NCBI GenBank assembly: GCA_029204225.1
Contig: CM055100.1
Location: 31,016,149-31,080,148 of the forward strand
Direction of reading: 5' to 3'
From: Diphasiastrum complanatum
Taxonomy: Eukaryota > Streptophyta > Lycopodiopsida > Lycopodiales > Lycopodiaceae
DNA length: 64,000 bases
Under the pieces are notes generated by a model. The model worked only from the letters and a program-made list of their open reading frames with translations, was not told the origin of the DNA and made no database searches. Numbering within the stretch: the stretch's first letter is position 1; each line of letters begins with the position of its first letter. The position numbers were made by a program, and so were the translations under genes. Shown here piece after piece: positions 11,001 through 23,500 of the stretch.

Positions 11001-12341
11001 GTCACAGGTGCATCACGTGGCAAAGGTGGGACACATGGCACAGGTTATACCGGCAGACAGGCAGGGCACACAGGGGGGGCCAGTGGCATACCTACCTATG
11101 TCGACATGATGGAGGAGGCTCTTGATAGAGGGCAGAGTGGTTTAGATGCCGGTCCCGCAGATGTTTGGATGCGTGCAACACAGAGTCATGGCCGTTACTA
11201 CGACAACACACTAGAGGAGGCACCTGATGACTTTCATTGCACAGATTGGGAGGCCATGTAGGGTCTACAGGGTGCACATGATGAGGCACGGGATGAGGCT
11301 TGGGTTGATTCAAGGGTTGGTGCACAGGATGATTCAGAGGTTGGTGCACAGGATGATTTAGAGGCTGGTGCACAGGATGAGTCCCAGAGCTCAGAGCATT
11401 TCTATTCGGATGCCCAGCTGGACGACTTGGTTGCCACATTGGATTTAGAGGCCCATCAGATGCCGAGTGTCAGGGCGCCCCCATCATCTCTTGCCAGCAT
11501 GCCATACACAGAGTCCCAGCCAGAGCAGCCGCATGAGGTGCCTACAGTTCCTCCAGCTCCTCAGAGGGTGTATGTGTGTCGCACAGCTCCTCCAGTGCCA
11601 CCGATGCCATTTAGGCTTGCAGCCCCTTCATCGCCGTCCACTTTTGCAGCACCAGGTCTCCATGGCAGGCCACCATCTGTGCCCAGGTTTTCTCTTGCAG
11701 CGCCCACATCCACAGTGGCTCCTCCAGTGGCAGCACCCACGTCACATCCTCCTCCTTTGGCAGCACCCAGGATGTACCAGTACCGGCCACCACAGCGCCC
11801 CTTTCAGTACATATCGCCACTGTACTCGCCTCCTGCACAGCCAGTTCCTCCACCTGCAGCAGCCCCACGGGCACACACTCCACGAGCTCATCCTCCTCGC
11901 TCAGGTGCACAGGGAGTTCCCTCTTTTGCTTCCCTATCCCAGCCGGCCTTAGCTTGGGCCCAGCCTAGCCAGCCAGGTGATTTGCATGGGGGTGACGAGG
12001 CATTGACAGCTCCTCTTGTCCGCAAGAGACCAGGAAGGCCCAAGGGTGCACCAAACAAGAAAGGCAAGGCACAAAAACTGCCAGGGAGGAGAGGACGACC
12101 ACGCAGGGCTCCAGGTACAGGTAGAGGTGCAGTATCACAGCCAGTTGGAGCAGGTGTTGTTGGTTTGGCCTGCTTGGGGGCTAATGCGGAGGCTGATTGG
12201 GAGGATGAGGATGACGAGTCTTCCCCCTCGGATACACAACCCATGCCAGTTCCAGACAGGCAGAGATATCGGTTGCGAGAGTCAGCTCGGGGCCCTGAGT
12301 TGTCTCCAGAGCATTCTTCTGAGTCAAAGCCAGAGCATTGA
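8086..12341 (+). pseudogene. hAT-2 transposase (BED finger, hAT core, AT-hook C-terminal extension), frameshifted
   Basis: Start: ATG at 8086, beginning MVQSDLSGLWDEVDIV. A BED finger follows (CRYCLIEF ... LKGHLLG, residues ~30-50), then a Pro-rich linker and the conserved YELNLPF / CNIMPDGWTDVKRRP block. Exon 1 (8086-9895) has a frameshift at a run of nine G (9268-9276) and another near 9515, where a few codons also seem lost. Later exons: 10009-10354 (YFHRSIHSVAHMLHPLF, PITWWTMFG), 10447-10608 (CAASVCERNWSTWALIH, hAT dimerisation) and 10711-12341. The last exon has a frameshift in a GA run near 10840-10850 and an in-frame TAG at 11259-11261. It then encodes a long Pro-rich tail with AT-hook-like RKRPGRPKG and RRGRPRR motifs, ending TGA at 12341. 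The family performs cut-and-paste transposition; this copy is inactive. Confidence 0.85.
11316..11387 (+). repeat. 24-bp tandem repeat, three units, in the transposase tail
   Basis: Three 24-bp units starting at 11316, 11340 and 11364 encode an acidic octapeptide repeat (VGAQDDSE, VGAQDDLE, AGAQDESQ) in the frame of the C-terminal extension. In-frame length and mostly conservative changes suggest it arose while the frame was still translated. Confidence 0.8.
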
Positions 12342-12861
12342 TTGTGGCTCTGTTGTTTTAGTTTCAGTAGTTTGTCTCTAGCAGACGGTCTACCATTGTA
12401 CTCAGATGATTTTTCACATTATATACAGTGTTTGGCCTACATTATTTGCTGCACATTGTGCGTATGTCGCTCTGTACACGTGATGCTTTATTTTATGTCG
12501 AATTCTATGTGCGTGTGTGAATCCTATTTTCATTTAATTTCGTTTGAAGTGAATGCTAGCTTCACATATATGCACCTACATCATGAGCACAAAAATCACC
12601 CCTACACCCCAAACGACATTTCATAAACACATGTAATACATCTGCATTTAAAAAAATTACAGACATTGCATCTTACATGACCAAGCTCGCGTTGCACAAA
12701 AAACAACTATGTATATATTCAACCGTTGTATCAAGATAACATCACATATACTGTCATTTTTTTAAGCAGCCATCTAGTTATTTGCTACACCATAAACTGC
12801 CGAAAACTACATAGCAACAGTCCGCCACATACGGCTGGACCTTATCTATTCTAAACATCCC
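12342..12861. other. Shared 3' region between the two convergent hAT-2 genes
   Basis: This AT-rich 520-bp spacer lies between the stop codons of the transposase (12341) and the small minus-strand gene (12862), so it should hold the 3' UTRs and polyadenylation signals of both. It is well conserved in hAT-3 (29426-29927, reverse orientation) but has no coding potential I can support. Confidence 0.6.
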
Positions 12862-13227
12862 TCACTGATCCCCCACCGACTCCTCGCCCTCGTCTGGTGC
12901 ATTGTTTTGTCGCTCTTGCTCTGCCTCCCGGTTAGCCCGAGCTGCCTCCTGGTTAGCCCGACGTCTGGCCGCCCTTTCCCTAACCATGATGAGCTGCCGT
13001 CGTGTGAAATTCATTCCGATCTGCTCATCCAGATCCAACTCGACAACGGGGACAGGATCCACAACAGGGGCGGGTGGCTCCGGTTCCGGATTTCTCTGCC
13101 GAGTCTGTCGCAGCATCTCTCGGATATCTGCCTCTTGCTTCCGATGTGTCTCGTTGTGCCTTCAGATATCTTCCTCAAGCTTCCTCCTGGCTTCGCCCTC
13201 GGCCTTCGATGGTATGCGCTCTGCCAT
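12862..13227 (-). pseudogene. Second hAT-2 gene: small charged coiled-coil-like protein, one stop
   Basis: From ATG (13227-13225) to the stop at 12862 the frame has 122 codons. It encodes a charged helix rich in Arg, Glu and Gln (ARRKLEED, then REMLRQTRQ), a short Pro-rich hinge, [17 protein letters not shown], a repeated [18 protein letters not shown] stretch, and an acidic end. Codon 22 is TGA. The copy in hAT-3 (29060-29425) has exactly the same length and start, with an intact codon 22 but a TAG at codon 44, so the ancestral frame was open. It converges on the transposase gene. I recognise no family; a DNA- or transposase-binding helper is only a guess from charge and heptad-like pattern. 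Confidence 0.65.
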
Positions 13228-13791
13228 CTCGATCGACCTTCTTCTCACAGCACCCTGGTCCTTGAACACCCTCTCACAACACCCTGTCTCTCAAACAACC
13301 TGTCTCTCGCAGCCTGTTCTCACAGCCTGTCACCGGCTCTCGCTTGCTCTCTCACTGTCTATCACTAGCTCTCTCACAGCCTCTGAAAATGCCAACCACA
13401 ATGGCATTGTGAGTGCCTGTTTATCCCCACAGCCTGATCGGCCATGTGGATCCCCATCATCCATCCATGTGCCTTTGTACCTGCGCCCATGTGATGCTCC
13501 CCTGGTGTTGGTCTCCCATTGGGCCCATGGTCTGCTCACCCACAATGCCCATGTGCCTTTGTACTTGCCCCCATGTGATGCTACCCCCCTGTGTTGGTCT
13601 CCCATTGGCCCCTCGGTCTGCTCACTCGCAGTGCCTATGTGCCACTGCAACAGTCCCCTGCATCATGTACTGTACCCTCCTTTTTTACACCCAGAACCCC
13701 CTTTTTTTACTTTTTTTTGTCCTTTCTTGGTAGTTAATATGCAAATTTTTCTTATTAAAAATATATTAAAAAATTAAAAAAATATTAAAAA

Positions 13792-13889
13792 TGGTACCGC
13801 CTTGGTACCGCGGATCCCAGGGCGGTACCGTACCGGCAGTACCACTGATATGGTACCGGCGGTACCATACCAGCGGTACCACGAGGTAC
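13792..13889. promoter_or_regulatory. Right subterminal GGTACC array of hAT-2
   Basis: Six GGTACC palindromes plus partial GTACC copies lie within about 100 bp of the right end. The block is near-collinear with the array at 28514-28607 in hAT-3 but only loosely similar to the left array, so the motif rather than the whole sequence is shared between ends. Confidence 0.55.
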
Positions 13890-13893
13890 TATG

Positions 13894-14475
13894 ATATATA
13901 TATATAGGTGTGTGTGTGTGTGTGTGTATCTGTATCGATCTATCTTTTCTGTGTTAGAGTTGTGATTGCCCTTGCATAGACATATGTACGTCATGTTTCA
14001 CCCCTCAACTTTTGAGTCACCCAAGAAGTATTGTCTTTATTTTATCTGCTTTGTGACTAGATGAACTACATGTAGTAATTGGTTAACAAACTGTTCCATG
14101 TTTCGTAGTTATATGAAGCTCACAAATTCATATCAAACTTTTCCCCATCCATTAATATATGGACAGACCTTAGATAAGTTGTGTGTTAGCATGTCCTCAT
14201 ATCAAGCTTGAGATCAATGTATAAATATGACTTTGAACAGTAGCTTTTCATGTGCTTCTATTTGTCAATCTTAGCATCGACAACAGGAACAAATTAGTTT
14301 GCTGTTCAGTTGATGTTCTCTTATAGACATTTTTATATTTCCAAATTGCAAGTTTTAGGGTGTTGTTTGAAATTGGAATTTTTTTCTTGAATAGCTACTT
14401 TAAAGAATTTGCTCTTAACTGTGTTAAATGCTAAGGATTTTGTTTTGTTCTTCACCAGAATTTTGTTCATTGCAG
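13894..14475 (+). other. Intron sequence with AT and GT microsatellites
   Basis: Short AT (13894-13906) and GT (13909-13927) repeats, then AT-rich sequence without recognisable genes, ending in the TTGCAG acceptor (14470-14475) before the first MO25 exon in the window. No earlier MO25 exon is visible to the left. Confidence 0.7.
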
Positions 14476-14550
14476 TTATGAGAACAAGGAGATTGCTCTT
14501 AACTGTGGTAGCATGCTAAGAGAATGTGCAAGATATCCGACTTTGGTGAA
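14476..14550 (+). CDS. MO25-like exon a
   Basis: Flanked by TTGCAG and GTAAGC. It begins with one base of a split codon, encodes [17 protein letters not shown] then ARYPTLV, and ends with two bases of a Lys codon completed by the next exon. Confidence 0.9.
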
Positions 14551-17500
14551 GTAAGCTTTTCCTTGTGTGAAATTTACATGTGCTCTTGCTGGCTTTTATG
14601 GTACCAAAGGCTTCCAGTTAATAGAGAAGGTCCAATCACTAACAATCAAACGTTGGTTTACTACTTGTATTTTCTTCAACCTTTGGCATTTCATCCTTGT
14701 AACTTATTTATGCTTTATGGAATGCTCGGAAAAATGAGCACATGAGCTGGCTCAACCTTGCTCAGAATTGCCTCAATTGATGCACTTCTTAAGTTTCTTT
14801 TATCTGTGTGTTTTATTGCTGTATATTCTTCTATGCCTGTTGTATATTTAGGAAGTACTGTTCCGAGAAGAGCGTTGCAGTGTTTAGCACTTATTTCAGC
14901 AAGTTGCAATGTCCCTTTTGCAAAATAAAGTGGCATTGACAGCAAATGTGGTGTTTGTCAGATTTCGAAAGATTAAGATAGTTACAAGTTCTATTTGTGT
15001 CCAACCAATACTTTGGCTGTTATAAACAAGAGAAGTCACTAATATATTTCCCAATCTTCAATTTGTTGGATCAGGTCTTATATCAGCTCACAAAATTTTG
15101 AAAATAGAATCAGTTAATTATCAGGAAACCTATGCAGTACATGAAATGTCTTTTTGCACATTGTTTTACTTCTCTTACCATCTGCTTATCTGTTTAGTTT
15201 ATTGTCAGGTATATGCTAAGCTCAGCAAGTTTTGAGCTTTTCTTCAAGTACGTGGAGCTTCCAAGTTTTGACATTGCATCAGATGCCTTCGCAACTTTCA
15301 AGGTTCAACAAACCACCCCCCCCCCCCCCCCCCCAAGCTCTACCATGTGCTGCTGCAAGTTTCTTTTTCTTAACAAGGATATGGTGGTACTACAATCAAT
15401 TCTGTGCAAATTTTCAGCTCTATGTTGAGAAGTGATGGATGCAATGAGTATATCTTTCTGGCAACTTTGCACAACTTTATTTCAGCATCATTGCAGCCAT
15501 GATAATGCTCATTATGTGCATTTGCTTATAGATATAGCATCACGAGAGCTTGTTTTCAATTCTGTGCTTCAAATCTCAATTTCGCACAACTCTTAAAGCT
15601 CAGAATGGTTCATTTTCTTCTTGATCAACAGTACAATGTGTATTGTTCTTATGTGGTGTCATGTCTATGATGTGTTCATAACGTCAGGTTGTTGGGTCAT
15701 AAGTTGGATTATGAAAGCGAAAGTTCATGATGATTAATAAATCAGGCTTACATGCATGCATTTGAGAAGTCACAATTTCTAGTGCCCTTATCAAAGGAAC
15801 AGTCTTAAAATTTTCAAGGCATACTCAAAACTTCAAAGTTTTAAGGTCTTTTGTCTTTATCTTCTGGGTGACTCTCTCAAAATGGTGACATTATGAATCA
15901 TGATAACTACTTTAAACTTGTTGATTCACAATTATCAGCTTCTTCTATATCACATAAGTACAACTTTTACCCCGAATAATTGGAGTCCGGACGGCTACGT
16001 TTCAGCTGGTATCTAGTCTTTGGTCATATTTTTTCCTACCTCCAAAGCTACTTTTCTTCTGGCATACGCTCACAACATCATTGATGAAACTTTTGTCTAA
16101 CATAAATTGCTGATACCCGGTGAGTAATGTATGTTTCATGTGTGAAGGCCTTGAAGTTGTTGGGCACGAATATGAGTACAATGTCGATGCTCTTCAATTA
16201 CTTGTATGAGAATGGGTCCTAACTTTATGCAAGGATCACGAAGATGATTGATCATTCACATAATTGTTGATGGCCTGAAGTGTCATGCTTTGTTGGCATA
16301 CTCCACAAGGAAATCCACATGAATCCTAGCTGTCCTCCATCGCTTCATGTGTACGAGCAGCCTCTTTTCCACTGCATATTTTCACACAGCTATTATTATT
16401 GCAGTATTTGGCTAATTTATTTTGTCGAACATCCTCCTTTTTGCAGCATAACTTCTTTATTTTTGTGGTATTTTCTTCGACATATTCAGTTTTTTTGAAA
16501 AAAATCTTCACAACCAATTTTGACATTTTGGCAAACATTGTGACAAAGGTTTTATTAGTGAGGGAGACTTACGGAAATTGACTATGATTTGTGTGTTGCT
16601 TAAGTTATTACATTACTTCTAAACCCTTAAGGACACATTAATTTTATTTAGGCCTAATTTGCTCATTGAGACAAATGTTCAAGTACTCAACTGCATTTTG
16701 AGAAAGAGAATCTATGTGAGGGCCCGTACGCCTGATGGGAGACTGGGACAATTTGATCAGGAACTTTGCATATCCTTGAATGAATCCTCATTTTGTAGCT
16801 TTTCAGCTTTTTCTAGGGGGAACTTGGATAGGCGATGCTCCTTTGTAGCAGGCGTACAAGGCAGCCTATTGTCATTTATTCTGAATGCCTTGGTATGAGC
16901 ATTGTTACATTCAAACCCGTTTGGATGGTTTTACAGAATTGTTTGAAAGCCTTAACATCTCAAACGCAGTTGAAATATCAAAAATTTTAAACTTTTCTGG
17001 GGCCCCAAAGCCCCAATAAAGAGGTCAAAGGGTCCCCATGCGAATGTAAGAGCCTGATCAGGCCCTAACCCAAAAAAATTGCTGCTCAAGCATCTTTCAT
17101 TTCCCGAGTACTCTTCATCCTAAACAGATGATTAAAAGGCATTTTGCACAAAAGATTATGACCTTTTTCAATCACAGTAGGTTTAATTCTTTTGTTCAAT
17201 TTACATGCTCGTTCAACCACCTTTATCATATATTTAACCTTACAACCCTTAAATTAGCACTTCATTTGGTCAAAACCATTAAAAAGAGCGCTTCAAAAAG
17301 TTCAACAGCGTTTCAAATGTCTGAGCTCTATATGTTTTGAATGTTTTAAAATTGCTATTATTTGATAACCTGCTATTGTGCATGCATTCTTAACTTTGAC
17401 TTTTTGTTGCCAAACATTTCACGAGTAGTTGAAAAGACATAAAAAATGAGTCTACAAGACGTCAAAGAATGTGATTTAGTTTCTGAAATACGCGTAAGAA

Positions 17501-20500
17501 ATCAATAAGCAATAGTTTTTGGATGCTGCTATGTATCACTTCTCATGAAATGCATCTACAGGAGTTGCTGACCAGGCATGGAACACATGTGTACGAGTAC
17601 CTTAACACTAATTATACTCAGGTTGTGTGAAACTTTCCTAAATATGCTCCGTGTTTTGAAGCTTTTCCTTTTTGGTTCTAGTAACTCATGTGGAAGTACT
17701 GCTTGTCAACTACTAGTAAACTAAATCGAGCATATCTGCTCACCGTGTACCTTGACCTGTTCTATGCAAACCTAATTGGATAATTCTAACACTGTCAAGA
17801 AAGGTATAACAATCTTGTGCTAGGCCCTGTAAGTCATGAATAACCTCAAATTAACAAAGATGAAATGTTTCAGGCCATGCACAGTGAAATGAACTCGTGT
17901 GGTGATGCTTAGCACACTGCCAGATAGCAACTCATGCTATGATATCTTGTTTATTTTGAAGAATCTCATTGAGATTTGACTTTTGTGAGTAAATCATTAT
18001 GTAGCAATCTGCAATTCTTTGACATGTGATGATATGAACTTACTATCAGCGATTCAACTCCTGATCTGGTCAGAAACATGTGCCGATGGAGAGTTTCAAT
18101 TCAACTCATTAGTAAAAAGGATTTTTTGACCCATTTTTCATGAGTTTTTTTGACAAATTTTTTGTCAAAAAAGGGGCATGTAGTAGCAAATTCTTTTGCG
18201 TAGAAATTGTATTGGTGGTTTCAAGTTGCTGATGGACAATGGTCTTGGTGTGCTCAAAGTTCAAGCCAAATCGTGGTGGGGCAGCACTATCAAATCATCC
18301 CCAAATTTTCTTTATTTGCATGTGTAATTATGTTTAAGAAATGACATAGCAACCGTATTCAAAGTTTGGTGTGTGTGTACTGAACTGCATTTAGGTGTTC
18401 TAGCCATCAAATTGATGTGAAACCATGAGGAGATTGCTGCTAGATCTTTGGTTTCAAGTGTTTTCCATGCAGGAAAAAATCAGATCTGAGGTATGCCTCT
18501 AGATGTCATCTTGCTGCCATTTTGCTGCTTCAATTGATAGATTGTATCCTCAAATGGTTCAGTAGTAGTCCTATTGAGGATTCCTTAGTGAAAATGCCAA
18601 GTTGGAGGTCGATTTTCATGTCATGCTTGGCCGACGAAATACTGATGACTCAAGAAATATTAGTACCTAGTAGCACACTTGTATGGCTGCATACTCATCG
18701 CTGTAGGCAGTGATTTAGGCTCCCAAAAGCCTGACAATAGTGATAGCTTGCTGCGGGTGGCAAGAGCATGGCCTTATTCCACAGGCTAAGGACATCTAGT
18801 GAATAAGTTCTTGACTCATTATGTTACTTTTTGCATTACCATTGGATCCAGTTTGAACAATCTTCCATATTTGACCAAAATGAGAATTGTTCAATCTTCT
18901 ATACGAAGCATATAAAAATCTGGGTGAATGAAAGTTCATTCAACTCACCAATCCGACTAAGAGTATCCGCACTGAGAATTAGTGAATTTTTTGCTTTCAA
19001 AGGCAATATATTCGCCTATCATTTTGTAATAGAATTGCTCCTATTGCAATATCACTGGCGTCGGTTCTTATGACTTAAGGCTGATCTAGATCTGCAATTT
19101 GCAATACGAGAGCAAAAATGATCAATCTTTTGAGTTTCTCAAAAAATTGATCCAATTCCTCATTCCATACAATAGGTGGACTATGAAGAAACAAAACGTT
19201 TCTATTACCAAAGCTTTGCTAGCTTTCAGCCCTCGCTCTGACAAAAATGTTCACGAACGCGAAAGTCAAAAGGCACGAAGCAAAAATGTTTGCAAACACC
19301 CTGACAAAAAGACACGAACGAGAAAAATTCGCGAAAGAGAATTTTTCGCGGTACAGGGGGAGAAAGTCAGACGACGCGAAAGTCAAAAGGCACGAAGCGA
19401 CACGAAAATCGTTGCGACACCTTTTTCTGCCCTCATGCTCCAAAAGGACCAGCAAGATCATGCAAGTACCAAGAAGTACAGATATATGATCTGATATCAT
19501 GACATCAACAGATACGCTCTAGGTCGTGGCTAATCTGCCACTCTTGTAATTCGTGATTAGTTGTAGATGTTTAATCACTCTAATCTAGAAGTTACACAAC
19601 GCGACTATATACTTTCTGGTTAATGCATGATACATGATGAAGTCTAATGCTAGTAAGCAAGAAGACAAAATACAAAATAGAAGTCCGCCTGCAAGCGAGA
19701 TAAGTTTTGTAAGCAGGATCCACAGAGATCCAACAAGTCCGCTAGTAAGCGAGACACAGATTTGCGAGAGAACTGTATTTCTCTCACGCCAACGCACTGC
19801 GTGGATCTGCATGCAGCGCTTGAAGAATCAGAAAAATCAATAGATGATTTTGTAGCTGTTGCACACATATTACTCTTCTCTTGTCTGATCTTGAATTTAA
19901 ATTAGTCTGCTGTTATTCGTGTGTCTGATTCACTTGTTCATATTATTCCGCACCTTGGTTTGAATTTTGTTGAATGCTGTGTTAATCTAAAACGTAGATC
20001 AGCAGTGTATGTCTACATTCTGGAGGACTGTAGGAATGATACAGTTGGCAGTGACCAGCAATCATATCTGAAATCCATTCGAATTGTTGTGTTTCGCGTT
20101 TCTTTTCTCATCAGACTAGGCTGCCTCCTTTTCTTTTTCTCATTAGCTCTACCCTTTAAGAGATTTTTGAGAGGTGCTGCAACCGTATTCCTCAATAAAC
20201 CTATGAAAGAAACAATAAATTCTTTTCTAGAATTTACTTGCCTGATTGTTTTTGGAATTGGCCATTCCTTAACTACCTTGATTTTATCTTTATCAATTTT
20301 CATCGCCTCTGGGGTGATGACCAAGATAAACTAATTCATGCTTGAAGAATTTGCATGTGGATTTTTTTTGCATGGAATTTGTCTTGCCTGAGAATCCACA
20401 AGACAATCTTAATGTGATTTATGTGCATCTTAAGAATCTTACTTTAGATAAGTATATCATTTAAGAATACCACCACAAATTCCCCCAAATATGGATGAAA

Positions 20501-23500
20501 TAAATCGTTCATCATTTGTTGGAATGTTGCAAGTGCATATTTCAAAATAGGAATTGCACTCAAAGAATACACTTCATGCTATGCAATATAAAAAATCTCC
20601 ATTATGTCAACTATAGAAATTATCTCAAATGGATGTGCATACTTATCACCAAAAAGCGTAACTACTTTATCCCTCTCCTTGAAAGAGAGCACATGCCAAG
20701 AAATTTGATTTATTGAATAACCATTCATAATCTAGAATTGTGTTCGTATATGCTAAATTTAAAACATAAAATTAATCAATATTCTATGATCTTGAAAATC
20801 CACTTGGAGATTTGGTACTTTAACGTCCCAGGTTTCCAACTCCGCTCCCGAAGCTAGATATATCTTACATCTACAATTGCCAGCTTCAATATTTAAACAT
20901 TCTTTGCACAAGACGAGAATTAGTGAAATAATGGGTAGATCCATTGTCCACCGAAATACTCCTTGATTTCGAACTGTGTCACTTAAACAAAAGGAAATTA
21001 TGAAGTTTTAGTTGACATATACACCTTTTTCTTCAACTTTCAAGAGAGAAGTGGGTTATTATTCATAATAAACTGTTTTCTATCAACAAAAAATGGACAA
21101 TGATTCCATTGACAGTTGAAGAAGGAAATTAATCGATTGAACACTCTTGATTTTTGGGTTTATCACTCTGTCCCACTAAATTGTCATTCCTAATGACATG
21201 CTATCACATGTACTTTGAATCCCTTTGCCCAATGTATGGTAAATTGTAATTATTAAATTGTAAATGGCTAAGTCACCGGCCTGTGGAGACAATTGTAAAT
21301 CGCAATGTAAATATTTGTTATAGTGACTAAATACGAGATGGCCAAGGGGGTACTGGGTCTCATGAGAGTCTGCTGGACTGACCTCCTAAAAAGTAGGAAG
21401 GGTTGACTGGTCAACGTGACACGTGTCACATGCTCACTGGGACACTTGGTCCAGTGCATGAGTGACACTTGTCAGTTCATAAAGGTTCTTTAGAGATTAG
21501 TGAAGCCTGAAATCAAGTCCGTATGAGCAGTATGTGAGAGAATCGAGCAAAAATCAGTTTTCGGAGGGCACACTATCAAGGATTTCCCATGAATTATTGC
21601 ACAAGCCTCAAGCAAGCAAAACAAGACATTAATAGCTCAATCTGGAGGCCAAGAGGAGCTTTAAACAACCTGCTAATAGTCTGCTATTGATTTGTATAGG
21701 AGGGATGCACAAGAGGACGACATAGCCCCATTATTTTCCTACTTTTTTTGCCATGGTTCAAGCTCTATACACTGGTGTCTCTGTCTACTACCCTCAAGAC
21801 AGCCTCAATCTACTTCCGGGAACATGCATGTGAAGTTTACGCTTTGAATTCCCACCTAACTATTAGAAACATCAAATCTCAAGCAAAAAACCATGTTTTT
21901 TGGTCAAAAATCACTATTTTCCCCATGTTTTGATGGTTCTACAACTTATACAGGTACAAACAGATATTTTTACGCCCAAAATGACCCTCTTCAAGCTTTG
22001 AAGGTTTTGATTATGCCAATCATTGGCTTCTACTGTCGATCCATAGCCAAAAATGTCAAAATTTGACCATAATCCTAGTATTAAGCTTGTAATAACGACA
22101 TTATTGGCATGCAATCATCAAAGCTCTATCTAGTGGATTCATAATCACATGTATATTCATCAAAATCATCCATATACAGTAGGATTTGAATCAAACCAAG
22201 CAATTATAGGAATGCTACTAAACACTGATAGCAAACTCTAAAACATTGAGTAAGCAACAAATATGGCTATGGAACAAGCCTAAATCACGGATTTCTGACC
22301 ATAGAATGAATGGAAATCAGAAAAACCACTTACTTGGAGGTTATTCCACCACAAAGAAGAAAAAGCAATGACTTATTGAAAAAAGTTGAGAAAAGCAATC
22401 CGACTCTACTTCTTGATTGATTCAAGCTCCAGCTCTAATACCATTCTTATGGAGAACACTTTAAGATCCTGCTTACAAAGCACCAAAAGGGACAATAGTG
22501 GAGACAAACCACCGAACCAAGTAGAAGCTAGAGTTCAATACACAGTAGCTTCACCCTCGAGCTATGGATTGTGAATGCTGATGAGGATAGAGAACTGGCA
22601 ATTGGAGAACGAAAGCCAATCATGGAGGAGGGCAAGTTTCCATGGGCATATATAGACCGTAGTGTTTCCTATGCATGTGTCCATGCAACCGTATTGCATA
22701 CTGTCCTTAGTATGCAATATTCGTGACACACTATGTACTACTCCACATGTTGGGCCCTCTCAAGCTTATTAATTACTATACTAGCGTTGAATGGAATTTT
22801 GAGGTGTAATTACTAATCTCGACTACTGGATACTTAATACCCATGTTTAGGACATGGACGTAACACAACACCCTTAACCCCGACTCATCCTAAAGCCACT
22901 ACATGATACATGCCACTTTGGCAAGTACTTGACACATGTGTATGCATGCAATAGTTGCTAAATCTGTCTGACGATGTTTCACTTATTACATGACCAAATG
23001 TCCCAATCACTATGACAATTATCTTTAGAAAACTCGTAAATTTAAGGAAGCTAGTCTAGTAGACTCTAACTTAGACCTAGTACCTCTTTGCCAAATACAA
23101 GCTCATCACTTACAGTTCCTTGATGGCAAAGTTCGGATATGTGCATGTAACCTGTTTGCGGTCTTGCAGGTAGCATCACTAAGAGGTCATGCATGCCATG
23201 CAACCAAGTGCTCATGGAGCAAACGATTCCGCAATCACCTAAGCCTCTGTTCCAACACCCTTGCTAGCCCATGTCTCACCTCCCCATGCTCTTGAAACAA
23301 AACAAGTTCAGCAGTCAACAAGTTATCACAGTCATGTAAAACCTTCTATAGGCATGAAACACGAAAATCAGGATGCAGTTGACTCTACAACCAAGTGGTA
23401 AATCAATATGTAATGCCATTTATCTTTTTAACAAAAATTTTCTAGGTCCACAAATTCTAGGTGACAACTTGTAACACTTCTTGTCTTTGGAGAAGCTAAG

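Larger units (their letters stand above)
7715..13893 (+). mobile_element. hAT-2: near full-length BED/hAT transposon with two genes
   Basis: The element starts CATAGGTCC at 7715 and ends GGTACTATG at 13893, giving 5-bp perfect (longer imperfect) terminal inverted repeats between TA microsatellites. Both ends carry six GGTACC palindromes. Inside are a spliced transposase gene on + (8086-12341) and a convergent small gene on - (13227-12862). At 6.2 kb it is long for a hAT element. Most of the extra length is a transposase C-terminal extension of more than 500 residues. Its right 1.4 kb is closely matched by hAT-3 at 28504 onwards (reverse orientation), which confirms the border. Confidence 0.85.
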
